This document shows, in pieces, positions 1 through 9,326 of a DNA stretch of 64,000 nt (the first letter of the stretch is position 1; each line of letters opens with the position of its first letter). Source of the DNA: Chryseobacterium gleum (GTDB lineage: Bacteria; Bacteroidota; Bacteroidia; Flavobacteriales_D; Crocinitomicaceae); NCBI GenBank assembly GCA_945897805.1, contig CAMDFX010000006.1:62001-126000 (forward strand), given 5' to 3'. Both the position numbers and the translations under genes were made by a program. Under the pieces are notes generated by a model that had not been told where the DNA came from, ran no database searches, and saw nothing but the letters and a program-made list of their open reading frames with translations.

Positions 1-54
1 GGTGGCTTTGGCGGCGGAAGTTTCGGCGGCGGTGGTTCTGGAGGAAGCTGGTAA
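1..54 (+). CDS. C-terminal end of a TPM-domain (YgcG-type) membrane protein, partial
   Basis: Only the last 17 codons are inside the window, ending in TAA. They encode a Gly/Ser/Phe-rich tail that finishes GGSGGSW. Tails of this composition are typical of TPM-domain (YgcG-family) proteins, in which a periplasmic TPM domain is anchored by a membrane helix and followed by a glycine-rich end. The domain itself lies upstream, so the family assignment rests only on the tail. Confidence 0.5.
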   Translation, partial: GGFGGGSFGGGGSGGSW

Positions 55-89
55 ATAAACCTCCGAATATCGAACTCTGCGAAGAAATT

Positions 90-704
90 TTGGAAAAAAT
101 CGATACATATCAAACCATGGATTCCCTTTCTGAAGGAATTTACAAAGAAAAAGGTTCTAAATTTATCGGTTATGCTGTTCCATGCCATTCTGAAGTCGAA
201 GCAAAAATTCACTTGGCTGAATGGAAAAAAATGCACCACCAAGCAAGACATGTTTGTTACGCCTATCGTTTTGGTTTGGACAAAAAAATTTACCGAGCAA
301 ATGACGATGGCGAGCCTTCCAATAGCGCTGGAATCCCAATTTTAGGACAAATTCAATCTTTTGATTTAACCAATGTTTTAATTGGTGTCGTGCGCTATTT
401 TGCCGGAACAAAATTAGGCGTTGGTGGTTTAGTTCAAGCGTATAAAAGTGCTGCAAAAGATGCGATTGAGGAAGGGAAAATCATTGAAAAACAAGTTTTT
501 GAACACTTGGAAATTAGATTTTCTTACAACGAAATGCCAGAAATCATGTCTTTGGTTAAAAATCACCACTTAACAATTGAAAAACAAGATTTTGCAGAAA
601 ATTGTTTGTTGCAGGTTGCTGTTTCATTTGAAAAAATTGAATATCTAAAAACAGCTTTGACAGAAATTAAACAGATAGAAATAAATCACTTAGGAATTTA
701 TTAA
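90..704 (+). CDS. YigZ/IMPACT family protein
   Basis: This 204-residue protein belongs to the YigZ/IMPACT (UPF0029) family. The N-terminal domain carries the family pattern SEGIYKEKGSKFIGYA near residue 20 and, further on, NDDGEPSNSAGIPIL and RYFAGTKLGVGGLVQAY, followed by a ferredoxin-like C-terminal domain (about 140-204). The eukaryotic homologue IMPACT regulates translation through GCN1/GCN2; the bacterial role is unsettled. The longest frame starts at TTG (90), which keeps the DTYQT stretch usual in homologues; an ATG at 117 would remove it. The next gene starts 8 bases downstream, so the two are probably co-transcribed. Confidence 0.85.
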   Translation: MEKIDTYQTMDSLSEGIYKEKGSKFIGYAVPCHSEVEAKIHLAEWKKMHHQARHVCYAYRFGLDKKIYRANDDGEPSNSAGIPILGQIQSFDLTNVLIGVVRYFAGTKLGVGGLVQAYKSAAKDAIEEGKIIEKQVFEHLEIRFSYNEMPEIMSLVKNHHLTIEKQDFAENCLLQVAVSFEKIEYLKTALTEIKQIEINHLGIY

Positions 705-712
705 AAATATTT

Positions 713-1636
713 ATGAAATTATTACAAGAATTAATTGCCATTCGTGGCGCATCCGGCGATGAAGGATTAATCAAAGATTTTATCTTGAATTATGTCCAAG
801 ATAATCAATCAAATTGGAAAGTTCAACCAGAAATTTTTCAAGGAAAAGGTTTCCAAGATGCGTTGATTTTAGTATTTGGAAAACCAACAACCGCCATTTT
901 TGCGCATACTGATACAATTGGATTTACAGCTGCTTACGACAATAATTTGTACAAAATCGGCGGACCCAGAACGCAAGATGGATTTCAGTTGGTTGGCGCG
1001 GATTCTAAAGGAGAAATTGAAACTGAATTGATGGTAATTGACGATTCTCATGGAGGACAATCTTTTCAATATGTTTTCGAAAGAGACATCGATCGAGGAA
1101 CAAATTTGACTTTCAAACCAAATTTCAGAGAAACTGACGAATACATTCAATCGCCTTATTTAGACAATCGTTTGGGTGTTTGGAATGCACTTAAAGTGGC
1201 TGAAACACTGGAAAATGGTGCCATCGTTTTTTCAACTTACGAAGAACATGGTGGAAATTCAGTTGGTTTTTGTGGAAGATTTTTGTGGGAAAAATATGGC
1301 GTTTTGCAAGCCTTGATTTCAGACATCACTTGGGTGACAGATGGCGTGGTGCATGGCGGTGGCGTTGCAATATCCATTAGAGACAGTGGAATTCCACGCA
1401 AATCTTTTTTGAATAAAATCATCGATTTGGCCAAAGATTCTGGCGTAAAATATCAATTGGAAGTTGAATCTTCAGGCGGAAGTGACGGCACGATGTTGCA
1501 AAAAACTGATCTTCCTTTCGATTGGCTTTTTATTGGTGCACCAGAAGATTTCGTGCATTCACCCGACGAAAAAGTTTTTAAATACGACATCATGTGCATG
1601 GTAGAAATGTATCGCTACTTGATGAAAAACCTTTAA
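713..1636 (+). CDS. M42/M20-like metallopeptidase (aminopeptidase)
   Basis: A 307-residue cytosolic zinc peptidase of the M42 (glutamyl aminopeptidase/FrvX-like) group or a close relative. The metal-site motifs appear in the expected order: AHTDTIG (about 62), a PYLDNRLG segment with the bridging Asp (about 147), the catalytic TYEEHGG (about 177), an Asp in SDITWVTDG (about 206), and a late His in EDFVHSPDEKV (about 280). It begins MKLLQELIAIRGASGDEG, the usual opening of the family. It follows the YigZ-like gene by 8 bases. The substrate cannot be told from the sequence. Confidence 0.75.
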   Translation: MKLLQELIAIRGASGDEGLIKDFILNYVQDNQSNWKVQPEIFQGKGFQDALILVFGKPTTAIFAHTDTIGFTAAYDNNLYKIGGPRTQDGFQLVGADSKGEIETELMVIDDSHGGQSFQYVFERDIDRGTNLTFKPNFRETDEYIQSPYLDNRLGVWNALKVAETLENGAIVFSTYEEHGGNSVGFCGRFLWEKYGVLQALISDITWVTDGVVHGGGVAISIRDSGIPRKSFLNKIIDLAKDSGVKYQLEVESSGGSDGTMLQKTDLPFDWLFIGAPEDFVHSPDEKVFKYDIMCMVEMYRYLMKNL

Positions 1637-1638
1637 AA

Positions 1639-1962
1639 TCAGATATATTGAATCCATAAACAATCTTGAAAATCTGTCGCCATGTGCAAAAGCAAACCAA
1701 TAGCGACAATTCTCGACTTGGGGGAAAATAGCAAAATGGCATAAAATCCGATTGCCCAATAAGTATGCAAAAAATGGTAATTGATGCTGCACCGATTTGG
1801 GTCAAATATTGGGTTGGCGAGTAGATGATCTAAATCAACAAGCATTGTTGAAACCATTATCAAACCTGCTTTGAGCCATTTTTCTCGATAGAAAATCCAA
1901 GCAATGAGAAATGGAAAAAGAAAATGTAAGCTGTAATGTAAAATGGGTTGAATTACTGACAT
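1639..1962 (-). CDS. DUF6122-like small integral membrane protein
   Basis: A 107-residue hydrophobic protein with about four membrane helices. Conserved polar residues lie between helices: LHYSLHF near the start, VDLDHLLANPIFDP in the middle, CSINYHFLHTYW, and a late LLHMATD. This matches the Bacteroidota DUF6122 family as I know it; the spaced His/Asp residues resemble a membrane metal site, but no function is established. It starts 23 bases after the pyrB stop on the same strand and is probably the last gene of the pyrR-pyrB operon. It ends 3 bases from the convergent peptidase gene. Confidence 0.65.
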   Translation of the reverse strand: MSVIQPILHYSLHFLFPFLIAWIFYREKWLKAGLIMVSTMLVDLDHLLANPIFDPNRCSINYHFLHTYWAIGFYAILLFSPKSRIVAIGLLLHMATDFQDCLWIQYI

Positions 1963-1985
1963 TTTACAGAGAATAATGAATTCAA

Positions 1986-2915
1986 TTAACGACCAATCTT
2001 AGAAGCCAACAAATAAATCGCCGCCATGCGCACAGCGACGCCATTTTCAACTTGATTCAAGATAATCGATTGTTTGCTATCGGCCACATCTGAAGTAATT
2101 TCCACCCCGCGATTGATTGGCCCAGGATGCATCACAATGATTTCTTTGTCCAGCGAATCCAAGATTTCTTTGTTCAAGCCGTATTGCATGGAATATTCTC
2201 TCAAAGATGGAAAAAACTTAATTTCTTGTCGTTCTAATTGTATGCGCAACATGTTTGCTACATCACACCATTCCAAAGCTTTGCGTAAATTGAATTCCAC
2301 CTTTACTCCTAATTCTTGAATGTATTTTGGAATTAAAGTTTTAGGTCCACAAACCATCACTTCTGCGCCCAATTTTTGCAAGCAATAGATGTTTGAAAGT
2401 GCCACACGTGAGTGCAAAATATCCCCCACAATGACCACTTTTTTTCCAGCCACATCGCCCAATCTTTCTCTGATTGAAAAAGCATCTAGCAAGGCTTGCG
2501 TTGGATGTTCGTGTGTTCCATCGCCAGCATTTACAATTCTTGCATCCACCCTTTTGGATAAAAATAAAGCTGCTCCTGGATTCGGATGACGCATCACAAC
2601 CATATCCACTTTCATGGAAAGAATATTGTTGACAGTATCAATCAGAGTCTCCCCTTTTTTCACGGAACTACTTGATGCACTAAAGTTAATCACATCGGCA
2701 GAAAGTCTTTTTTGCGCCAATTCAAATGAAAGTCTCGTTCTGGTAGAATTTTCGAAAAACAAATTAGCAATTGTAATATCTCGCAAAGAAGGAACTTTCT
2801 TTATTGGGCGATTGATTACTTCTTTAAAACTATCGGCCGTTTGAAAAATCAATTGTATGTCTTTCTCTGTCAGGTCTTTGATACCCGTTAAATGTTCAAC
2901 ACTTAAATTATCCAT
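1986..2915 (-). CDS. pyrB: Aspartate carbamoyltransferase catalytic subunit
   Basis: PyrB condenses carbamoyl phosphate with aspartate in the first committed step of pyrimidine synthesis. The carbamoyl-phosphate motif STRTR is present (in ENSTRTRLSFE), as are SVKKGETLID, HPTQALLD and the C-terminal PGPINRGVEI loop. The frame is open for 51 more codons upstream, but the ATG at 2915 gives 309 residues, the normal length, and an 8-base overlap with the pyrR stop, so translational coupling is likely. No regulatory subunit (pyrI) is adjacent. Confidence 0.95.
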   Translation of the reverse strand: MDNLSVEHLTGIKDLTEKDIQLIFQTADSFKEVINRPIKKVPSLRDITIANLFFENSTRTRLSFELAQKRLSADVINFSASSSSVKKGETLIDTVNNILSMKVDMVVMRHPNPGAALFLSKRVDARIVNAGDGTHEHPTQALLDAFSIRERLGDVAGKKVVIVGDILHSRVALSNIYCLQKLGAEVMVCGPKTLIPKYIQELGVKVEFNLRKALEWCDVANMLRIQLERQEIKFFPSLREYSMQYGLNKEILDSLDKEIIVMHPGPINRGVEITSDVADSKQSIILNQVENGVAVRMAAIYLLASKIGR

Positions 2916-3456
2916 TATTTTCCGGTGTATAAAGTACAACTTTGTCAAATCCTTCAATTTCTTTCCATTCCACAGAAACACGTTCTGTAGCCAAGGTGTC
3001 GATGGTTTTGCCCACATAATCCGCTTGAATTGGAAGTTGTCTTTTGAATCGTCTGTCAATAAAAGCAACCAATTCTACATTTCTTGGACGACCGTAAGCC
3101 ATCAAAGCGTCAATTCCAGATCGAATTGTTCTTCCTGTATAAAGCACGTCATCAATAATAACAACATCCTTATTTTCAATGATAAAATCAATATTTGTGG
3201 CACTTGGAATAATAGGTTTTTCTCTTCTTCGAAAATCGTCGCGGTAAAAAGTAATGTCCAAATTTCCACAAGTTACAGAATGACCTAAAATTTGTTCCAA
3301 TCGGTCTTTTAAACGTTTCAGAACGTGAATTCCTCTAGGTTGAAGACCAATTAAAACTGTTTCAGAAAAGTCGTTGTGATTTTCGATGAGCTGATAGCAC
3401 AGCCTACTAAGGGTCAATTCAAATTGTTTTTCGTTGAGAATGACTTGTTTTTCCAT
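2908..3456 (-). CDS. pyrR: Bifunctional pyrimidine operon regulator / uracil phosphoribosyltransferase
   Basis: This 182-residue protein of the PyrR family has the PRPP-binding loop VVIIDDVLYTGRTIRSG at about 95-111 and an N-terminal LxRxxYQLIE-like helix. PyrR makes UMP from uracil and PRPP and in many bacteria binds pyr mRNA to cause attenuation. The frame is open to 3528, but a perfect TATCTTTG promoter element (3462-3469) lies just upstream of the ATG at 3456, so the longer start is rejected. With almost no 5' leader, a classical PyrR attenuator ahead of this gene seems impossible. It overlaps pyrB by 8 bases. Confidence 0.92.
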   Translation of the reverse strand: MEKQVILNEKQFELTLSRLCYQLIENHNDFSETVLIGLQPRGIHVLKRLKDRLEQILGHSVTCGNLDITFYRDDFRRREKPIIPSATNIDFIIENKDVVIIDDVLYTGRTIRSGIDALMAYGRPRNVELVAFIDRRFKRQLPIQADYVGKTIDTLATERVSVEWKEIEGFDKVVLYTPENNG

Positions 3457-3461
3457 CGCTC

Positions 3462-3469
3462 CAAAGATA
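3462..3469 (-). promoter_or_regulatory. -7 promoter element of pyrR, 5 bases from the ATG
   Basis: On the minus strand the element reads TATCTTTG, a perfect match to the Bacteroidota consensus TAnnTTTG. Only five bases (GAGCG) separate it from the pyrR start codon, so transcription would begin at or next to the ATG. No clear -33 TTG is visible. Confidence 0.65.
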
Positions 3470-3658
3470 AATAAAAAAGCTGATTTCAGAATACGTCCGA
3501 TTGAAAATAAAGATGCAAAGTGGTTCATTTTTCAATAAGTATTTTTGTATTTCAGTAATTTACTGATATTAAAGCATTTTTCCCTCTCAATTCATTTCGA
3601 AAATCTTGTGTGCAAACATCAAATTTCAAATTTATTCAAACCAAACAGATTCAATGAT

Positions 3659-3666
3659 TAACTTTG
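3659..3666 (+). promoter_or_regulatory. -7 promoter element of trmD, 4 bases from the ATG
   Basis: TAACTTTG matches TAnnTTTG exactly and is separated from the trmD ATG (3671) by only tctc. This implies a leaderless or nearly leaderless transcript. A -33 element is not obvious. Confidence 0.6.
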
Positions 3667-3670
3667 TCTC

Positions 3671-4345
3671 ATGCGAATTGATATTTTAACAATACTTCCA
3701 GAATTACTCATAAGTCCGTTCGCGGCTTCTATCATGCAGCGCGCTCAAGACAAAAATTTGGTAGAAATTCATTTCCACAATATCCGTGATTATTCGACCA
3801 ATAAACACAAAAATGTAGATGATTATCAATATGGTGGTGGCGCTGGAATGGTTATGAGCATTGAGCCAATTGCCGCATTGATCGAAAAATTGCAGGCAGA
3901 AAGAAACTACGATGAAATCATTTATATGACGCCTGACGGTGAAATTTTGGAACAAACTCATGCTAATCAATTGTCGCTGAAAGGGAATTTGATGATTCTT
4001 TGCGGCCACTACAAAGGTGTAGATGAACGCGTTAGAGAAATGTATATTACCAAAGAAATTTCAATTGGTTCTTACGTACTTTCGGGCGGCGAATTAGCTG
4101 CTGCTGTGCTTGTTGACAGTATTGTGAGACTGCTTCCTGGCGTTTTGAATGATGAAACTTCTGCTTTGACTGATAGTTTTCAAGATGATTTACTTTCGCC
4201 ACCGGTTTATACGCGTCCTCCGGAATTTAAAGGTATGAAAGTGCCAGTAGTTTTGCTATCTGGTGACTTCAATAAAATTGAAAAATTCCGAGAAGAACAA
4301 GCGTTAGAGCGCACCAAAGCCAGAAGACCAGATTTATTGAAATAA
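3671..4345 (+). CDS. trmD: tRNA (guanine-37-N1)-methyltransferase
   Basis: TrmD methylates G37 of tRNAs with SAM, preventing frameshifts. The 224-residue protein has the family motifs: YGGGAGMVM (about 54-62), [12 protein letters not shown] (about 109-120) and [14 protein letters not shown] (about 131-144), which form the SPOUT trefoil knot, followed by the TDSFQDDLL and PPVYTRP segments of the catalytic linker. Length is normal. It is followed after 9 bases by tsaC, another tRNA-modification gene. In many bacteria trmD sits in a rpsP-rimM-trmD-rplS operon; that context is absent here. Confidence 0.96.
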   Translation: MRIDILTILPELLISPFAASIMQRAQDKNLVEIHFHNIRDYSTNKHKNVDDYQYGGGAGMVMSIEPIAALIEKLQAERNYDEIIYMTPDGEILEQTHANQLSLKGNLMILCGHYKGVDERVREMYITKEISIGSYVLSGGELAAAVLVDSIVRLLPGVLNDETSALTDSFQDDLLSPPVYTRPPEFKGMKVPVVLLSGDFNKIEKFREEQALERTKARRPDLLK

Positions 4346-4354
4346 TCCAAAAAC

Positions 4355-4903
4355 ATGGAAAAAGCCATTGAAACGCTGAAAAACGGCGGCGTAATTTTAT
4401 ATCCGACAGATACTATTTGGGGAATTGGCTGTGATGCAACCAACGAAAATGCGTGTCAAAAAATTTCACAAATCAAAAATCGTCCTGAAAATAAAAGTTT
4501 TATCATTTTGGTTGACAGCGTTCAAATGATCGAAAAATATATTCCTGAATTTCCCGACGTTTGCTATGATTTAATTGATGTTTCAGATAAACCATTGACA
4601 ATAATTTATCCAAATGCAAAAGGTTTGGCGCCATCTATTTTGGCAGATGACGGTTCTGTTGGAATTCGTGTAACGAAAGATCCAATTTGCTTGAAATTGA
4701 TTCGTTCGATGAGAAAACCATTGGTTTCAACTTCGGCAAATTTATCAGGTGAAGCCAATCCAAGTTGTTTTGCAGATGTAAATCAACAAATTAAAGATCA
4801 AGTGGATGCGATTGTGATGGAAAAACTAGAAGCCAAAAACAATATTGCATCGCAAATAATCAAAATTGGATTGAATTACAGCATTCAAGTGATTAGGAAG
4901 TAA
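4355..4903 (+). CDS. tsaC: Threonylcarbamoyl-AMP synthase (TsaC/YrdC type)
   Basis: A 182-residue YrdC-fold protein predicted to make threonylcarbamoyl-AMP from threonine, bicarbonate and ATP for t6A37 in ANN-decoding tRNAs. It shows GGVILYPTDTIWGIGCDA (10-27), a KNRPENKSFIIL basic stretch, and PLVSTSANLSGE (about 124-135). It lies between trmD (9-base gap) and the SNF2 gene (3-base gap). A second, more divergent YrdC/YciO-type protein is at 55564-56181; this copy keeps the STSAN motif and is the better candidate for the essential enzyme. Confidence 0.88.
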   Translation: MEKAIETLKNGGVILYPTDTIWGIGCDATNENACQKISQIKNRPENKSFIILVDSVQMIEKYIPEFPDVCYDLIDVSDKPLTIIYPNAKGLAPSILADDGSVGIRVTKDPICLKLIRSMRKPLVSTSANLSGEANPSCFADVNQQIKDQVDAIVMEKLEAKNNIASQIIKIGLNYSIQVIRK

Positions 4904-4906
4904 GCA

Positions 4907-7900
4907 ATGGAAACGGAAGATTTATACAACAATCGTTTCATTTTCAATGGAATGAATTTTGAAAATCTTTCAGAATTAGACATTACTAAAAACTCAAATC
5001 AAACTGCTTTTTTTTCTACAAACGACTGTTTGGTTATTGTTCCCTCCTTTTTGCAACTTAATGAGGGCATTTTTACGCATAAATCTGGCGGATTAAATTT
5101 TCCAGCAGTAAGTGTAATTCAGGATGAAAATCTGTTGACTGTTTTTTGTAATTGCAAAGCTTCACACGATAGATTATGCGAAAATCAAGCACTTGTTTTA
5201 ACAGCCATTCATAGAAATGAAGATTATCTTTTGTTTTTTCAAAAGGCTTCAAGAAGTCGCAAAACTAAAAAAGTAGCAGAACAATTTGGACTCGAAAAAG
5301 AACCAAATCTTGAGTCTTTTTTTGAGTTCGAATACTTCAATGGTAAAGTAGAAATTTCTCCCAAAGATAAATCGTTGATTCCAATTACGACAGAAAGAAT
5401 CAGAGAATTTAATATTTTGCTTTCCAGTAAATTAAATACAGAAACTAAAAGTATTCATTCAGAAGAATTTGCTTTAATTTTCGCCCATCAAAAACATTCA
5501 AATGCCCTTCAAATCCATTTAATTGATGGCAAAAAAAGCAATCAGGGAAAGCTAAAAAGTCCCTTGAAATTTATTTCTCCTTTGGATGTTATTTGGAAAT
5601 TTGAAAGTGCCGATGAATTGAAGTTTTTCGCTGCAATACAACAATTTCAAAATTTCAACACATCAGAATCCATTGAAAGTGAAATGTCAGCCCTTCGATC
5701 GATTGCCAAAAATCCATTGGGATGCAATTTCTATTTTCACAATGAAGAAATTTCAGAAACAGTTCAAGTAAAATCGCTTATTCCTTTAAGAATCAAAACT
5801 TTTAAAAGTTCGTTGAGTTTGAAAGTTCGATTTTTAAATCCGTTTTATGAAATCACTGGTCAATTGGAAATCGATGGATTGCTGTATGATTCAGAGCAAG
5901 TGGAAATAAGATTCAATCGTTTTTTGCATTTAGGCGAAACTTTCTATTTGACAGATAAAATTCAAACCTTGAATGTGCTGGAAATGCTCAAAAAAAGAGA
6001 CAATAAATGGCAAATTCACCAATCAAAATTCGACACTTTCAAAAGTGAAATCCTTGAAAAACTAGAAGCCAGAATTGAAATTGAATACACGCATCTGCCG
6101 AAAGCGAATAAAAAACAAATCCAAAAAGAACAATTCGATGAAATTGAAAAAATAATCTATTTAGTTGATTCAGATAATTTTGTGGATATAATTCCAGTCA
6201 TTCGCTACGGAGAAATCGAAGTTCCGATTCGTTCCAAAAAAGTAATTTCATTGAGAGACGATAAAGGAAAAGAGTTCATTGTGAAAAGAAATCAAGCGGA
6301 AGAAATAAAATTTACTGCACTGATTTACAGGCATAATCCTTATTTTGAAGAACAATTAGAAAATGAATTCAACTATTTTTACTTGCACAAAAAACACTTT
6401 TTGGAAGAAGATTGGTTTTTGAAAACTTTCGAATCTTGGCAATCAAATGATATTCAAATTCATGGATTTAATAAATTGCAAAACAATAAGCTGAATCCAA
6501 ATAATGTAAAAATTGACATCAAGGTTTTGAGCGGAATAAATTGGTTTAATGCTGAAATTCAAGTGAAATTTGGCAATCAAAATGCTTCTTTGAAACAATT
6601 GGCGAAATCGATTCGAAACAAAAGTAATTACGTCAAATTGGACGATGGAACGATGGGGATTTTACCTGCTGATTGGATCGAGAAATTCAAGCGCTATTTC
6701 AATTCTGGCGAAATCATTGACTTGAAGAACATTCAAATTCCAAAAATCAATTTCTCCACCATCGAAACCATTTTTGAAACTGAACAAATTGATGAAAATG
6801 TATCCGCTGAATTGGCTCTTTATCGACAAAGATTCAATGATTTTAGTGCGATTCAAGAAGTACAAATTCCTGTAGATCTGAAAGCTACACTCCGCTCCTA
6901 TCAAAAATCTGGATTAAATTGGTTGAACTTTTTAGATGATTTCAATTTTGGTGGCATTTTGGCTGATGATATGGGATTGGGAAAATCAATTCAAATCATT
7001 GCATTTATTTTACTTCAGAGAAACAAAGTTGATTTCAATGTAAACTTATTAGTCGTTCCTGCAACCTTGATTTTCAATTGGAAAGCTGAATTTCAACAAT
7101 TTGCACCTTCGCTCAAATTCACAATTCATCATGGAAATCAGCGAATTAAAAAATCAACTTTGTTTGATCAAAATGAAGTAATTTTGACTTCGTATGGTAC
7201 TTTGATATCTGACATTCATCTGTTTAAAGATTATGTTTTCAATTACATTTTCTTGGATGAATCTCAAAATATTCGAAATCCTGAAACAGAGCGCTATAAA
7301 GCTGTAAAATTGTTACAATCGCGCAATAAAATCGCCATTACTGGAACACCAATTGAAAACAGTACCTTCGATTTATTTGCACAATTTTCCTTCGCTTGTC
7401 CAGGATTATTAGGGAATAAGCAATATTTTAAAGATGTTTATCTAGCGCCCGTTGATCATTTTAAAAATGACAAACGTACCGCGGAACTACAGCAGAAAAT
7501 AAAGCCGTTTTTATTGCGCCGAACTAAGGAAGAAGTTGCGCCAGAATTGCCTGCGAAAAAGGAAATTGTCGTTTTTTGCGAAATGGAAAACCAACAGCGA
7601 AAAATGTACGACCAATACGAAAAAGATTTCCGCGAATACATCGAAAATTCAAACAAATTTGACTTGAACAAAAATTCGATGTACGTTTTAAAAGGACTCA
7701 CCAAATTGCGTCAAATCTGCGATGCGCCTGCGTTGGCCGATGAATTATCACAAGGAATTCCGTCTGCAAAATTAGAAATGTTGATTGAACAAATTACCAA
7801 CAAAGCGCCCGCACACAAGATTTTGGTTTTCTCACAATTTGTCACGATGCTAGATTTGATTCACAAAGAATTGACAGACCGTCAAATTCAAACTGCATAT

Positions 7901-8275
7901 CTAACAGGAAAGACAAAAAATCGGGAAGCTGTTGTTCGCGAATTTCAAGAAAACAAAGAAGTTAAAGTGTTTTTAATCAGCTTGAAAGCTGGTGGAACGG
8001 GTTTAAATTTAACTGAAGCAGATTATGTCTATTTGGTCGATCCGTGGTGGAATCCTGCGGTAGAAAATCAAGCAATTGATCGCGTGCACCGCATTGGTCA
8101 AACAAAAAACACACTGGCAATTCGCTTGATTTGTCCAAATACAATTGAAGATAAAATAAGGATTTTACAAGAATCAAAGAAAACGATTGCTGAGGAATTA
8201 ATCACCAATGAATCAGGATTTTTCAAAAATTTAAGCAAAGAAAATTTATTGGATTTGCTCAGCGATTTGAAATGA
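4907..8275 (+). CDS. SNF2-family DNA-dependent ATPase/helicase
   Basis: This 1122-residue protein has an N-terminal region with a SWIM-like zinc-finger remnant (FCNCKASHDRLCENQ, about residue 80), a long bacterial-SNF2-associated region, and a SWI2/SNF2 motor in the last 470 residues. Walker A is DDMGLGKS (about 686), motif II is DESQ, motif III ITGTPIEN, and the helicase C half includes SLKAGGTGLNLTEAD and DRVHRIGQ (about 1050). The final His of the SWIM pattern CxCx(n)CxH is absent, so zinc binding may be weakened. Bacterial relatives are implicated in transcription recycling or DNA repair; the role here is not known. The start is 3 bases after tsaC. Confidence 0.9.
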   Translation: METEDLYNNRFIFNGMNFENLSELDITKNSNQTAFFSTNDCLVIVPSFLQLNEGIFTHKSGGLNFPAVSVIQDENLLTVFCNCKASHDRLCENQALVLTAIHRNEDYLLFFQKASRSRKTKKVAEQFGLEKEPNLESFFEFEYFNGKVEISPKDKSLIPITTERIREFNILLSSKLNTETKSIHSEEFALIFAHQKHSNALQIHLIDGKKSNQGKLKSPLKFISPLDVIWKFESADELKFFAAIQQFQNFNTSESIESEMSALRSIAKNPLGCNFYFHNEEISETVQVKSLIPLRIKTFKSSLSLKVRFLNPFYEITGQLEIDGLLYDSEQVEIRFNRFLHLGETFYLTDKIQTLNVLEMLKKRDNKWQIHQSKFDTFKSEILEKLEARIEIEYTHLPKANKKQIQKEQFDEIEKIIYLVDSDNFVDIIPVIRYGEIEVPIRSKKVISLRDDKGKEFIVKRNQAEEIKFTALIYRHNPYFEEQLENEFNYFYLHKKHFLEEDWFLKTFESWQSNDIQIHGFNKLQNNKLNPNNVKIDIKVLSGINWFNAEIQVKFGNQNASLKQLAKSIRNKSNYVKLDDGTMGILPADWIEKFKRYFNSGEIIDLKNIQIPKINFSTIETIFETEQIDENVSAELALYRQRFNDFSAIQEVQIPVDLKATLRSYQKSGLNWLNFLDDFNFGGILADDMGLGKSIQIIAFILLQRNKVDFNVNLLVVPATLIFNWKAEFQQFAPSLKFTIHHGNQRIKKSTLFDQNEVILTSYGTLISDIHLFKDYVFNYIFLDESQNIRNPETERYKAVKLLQSRNKIAITGTPIENSTFDLFAQFSFACPGLLGNKQYFKDVYLAPVDHFKNDKRTAELQQKIKPFLLRRTKEEVAPELPAKKEIVVFCEMENQQRKMYDQYEKDFREYIENSNKFDLNKNSMYVLKGLTKLRQICDAPALADELSQGIPSAKLEMLIEQITNKAPAHKILVFSQFVTMLDLIHKELTDRQIQTAYLTGKTKNREAVVREFQENKEVKVFLISLKAGGTGLNLTEADYVYLVDPWWNPAVENQAIDRVHRIGQTKNTLAIRLICPNTIEDKIRILQESKKTIAEELITNESGFFKNLSKENLLDLLSDLK

Positions 8276-8303
8276 ATTGGAATTTGTGGACTGAATTCAA
8301 AGA

Positions 8304-8331
8304 TTGAAATCAAAAATTACTCGTATTTTTG
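8304..8331 (+). promoter_or_regulatory. Promoter of the ROK kinase gene
   Basis: TTG (8304-8306), a 17-base spacer and TATTTTTG (8324-8331) fit the Bacteroidota -33/-7 pattern. The predicted leader before the ATG at 8378 is about 40 bases. Confidence 0.5.
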
Positions 8332-8377
8332 CCTTTTCAAAAAAGCAAACAACGCCAATAAAAAAGAAGTTAAAACA

Positions 8378-9319
8378 ATGAATAATAATGCATTAGGTAT
8401 TGATATTGGTGGAACAAACATCGCTTTTGGTATTGTAAGCCCGGCAGGCGAAATCTTGTATGAAACGAGTTTTCCAACAAAATCATTCGAAACGCCTGAA
8501 ATTTTTGTCAATTTCGTTTACAATCATCTTTTTGAAAAGGAACTTTTGTCAGATTTGAAAGGAATTGGTGTTGGTGCGCCGAATGGAAATCATTATACCG
8601 GTGAAATTCGATATGCGCCGAATTTACAATGGAAAGGAATTATCCCGCTGGCAAAATTATTCAAAGAAAAGTTCAACATTGAAACAATTTTGACTAACGA
8701 CGCGAATGCCGCAGCGATTGGAGAAAAATTATTCGGTTGCGCCAAAGACTTGGAAAATTTTGTAACAATTACACTTGGAACTGGCGTTGGAAGTGGCGTT
8801 TTTATTGGCGGTGAAATGATTTATGGTGAACATGGAGTTGCTGGTGAATATGGTCATATTCGTGTAATTCCTAACGGTCGTTTATGCGGCTGTGGCAGAA
8901 AAGGTTGCTTGGAAACGTATGCTTCTTCAACGGGCGTGGTGCGCAGTATTCATGAATTAGAATCTCCTTTTAAAGCAACTTCAAAACTGTTGAAAATTGA
9001 AAATCCAACTGCCAAACAAGTATTTGACTTAGCGCTTGAAGGTGATGATTTTTCAGCAGAAATTGTTGAATTTACCGCTGAAATTTTAGGTTCATCTTTG
9101 GCAGATTTTGCTTGTTTTTCAGATCCCAAAGCGTATGTTTTATTTGGTGGAATTTCACAACACGGTGAAGCTTTTGCAGAGAAAGTAAAATCCCATTTGG
9201 AAGCAAATATTTTGAACATTTACAAAGAGGATATTCAGATTTTGATTTCTTCTTTAAATAATAAAAATGCAGCTGTGCTAGGCAATGCTGCTTCAATTCT
9301 GTGGAAATCTTATCAATAA
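8378..9319 (+). CDS. ROK-family sugar kinase (glucokinase-like)
   Basis: A 313-residue ROK kinase that should phosphorylate a hexose such as glucose or mannose with ATP. It opens with the phosphate-binding motif GIDIGGTNIAFGIV, has the catalytic Asp in LTNDANAAAIGE (about 106-117), GTGVGSGVFI, and the zinc signature CGCGRKGC at about 170-177. The GH92 gene begins 7 bases after it, so released mannose or another hexose is a plausible substrate. Sequence alone does not separate glucokinase from mannokinase or fructokinase. Confidence 0.88.
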   Translation: MNNNALGIDIGGTNIAFGIVSPAGEILYETSFPTKSFETPEIFVNFVYNHLFEKELLSDLKGIGVGAPNGNHYTGEIRYAPNLQWKGIIPLAKLFKEKFNIETILTNDANAAAIGEKLFGCAKDLENFVTITLGTGVGSGVFIGGEMIYGEHGVAGEYGHIRVIPNGRLCGCGRKGCLETYASSTGVVRSIHELESPFKATSKLLKIENPTAKQVFDLALEGDDFSAEIVEFTAEILGSSLADFACFSDPKAYVLFGGISQHGEAFAEKVKSHLEANILNIYKEDIQILISSLNNKNAAVLGNAASILWKSYQ

Positions 9320-9326
9320 AATCTCG

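Noticed and set aside
2857..3288. A 143-codon open frame on the plus strand opposite pyrR/pyrB
   Set aside because: It lies entirely antisense to two well-conserved pyrimidine genes, and its translation has no domain or signal.
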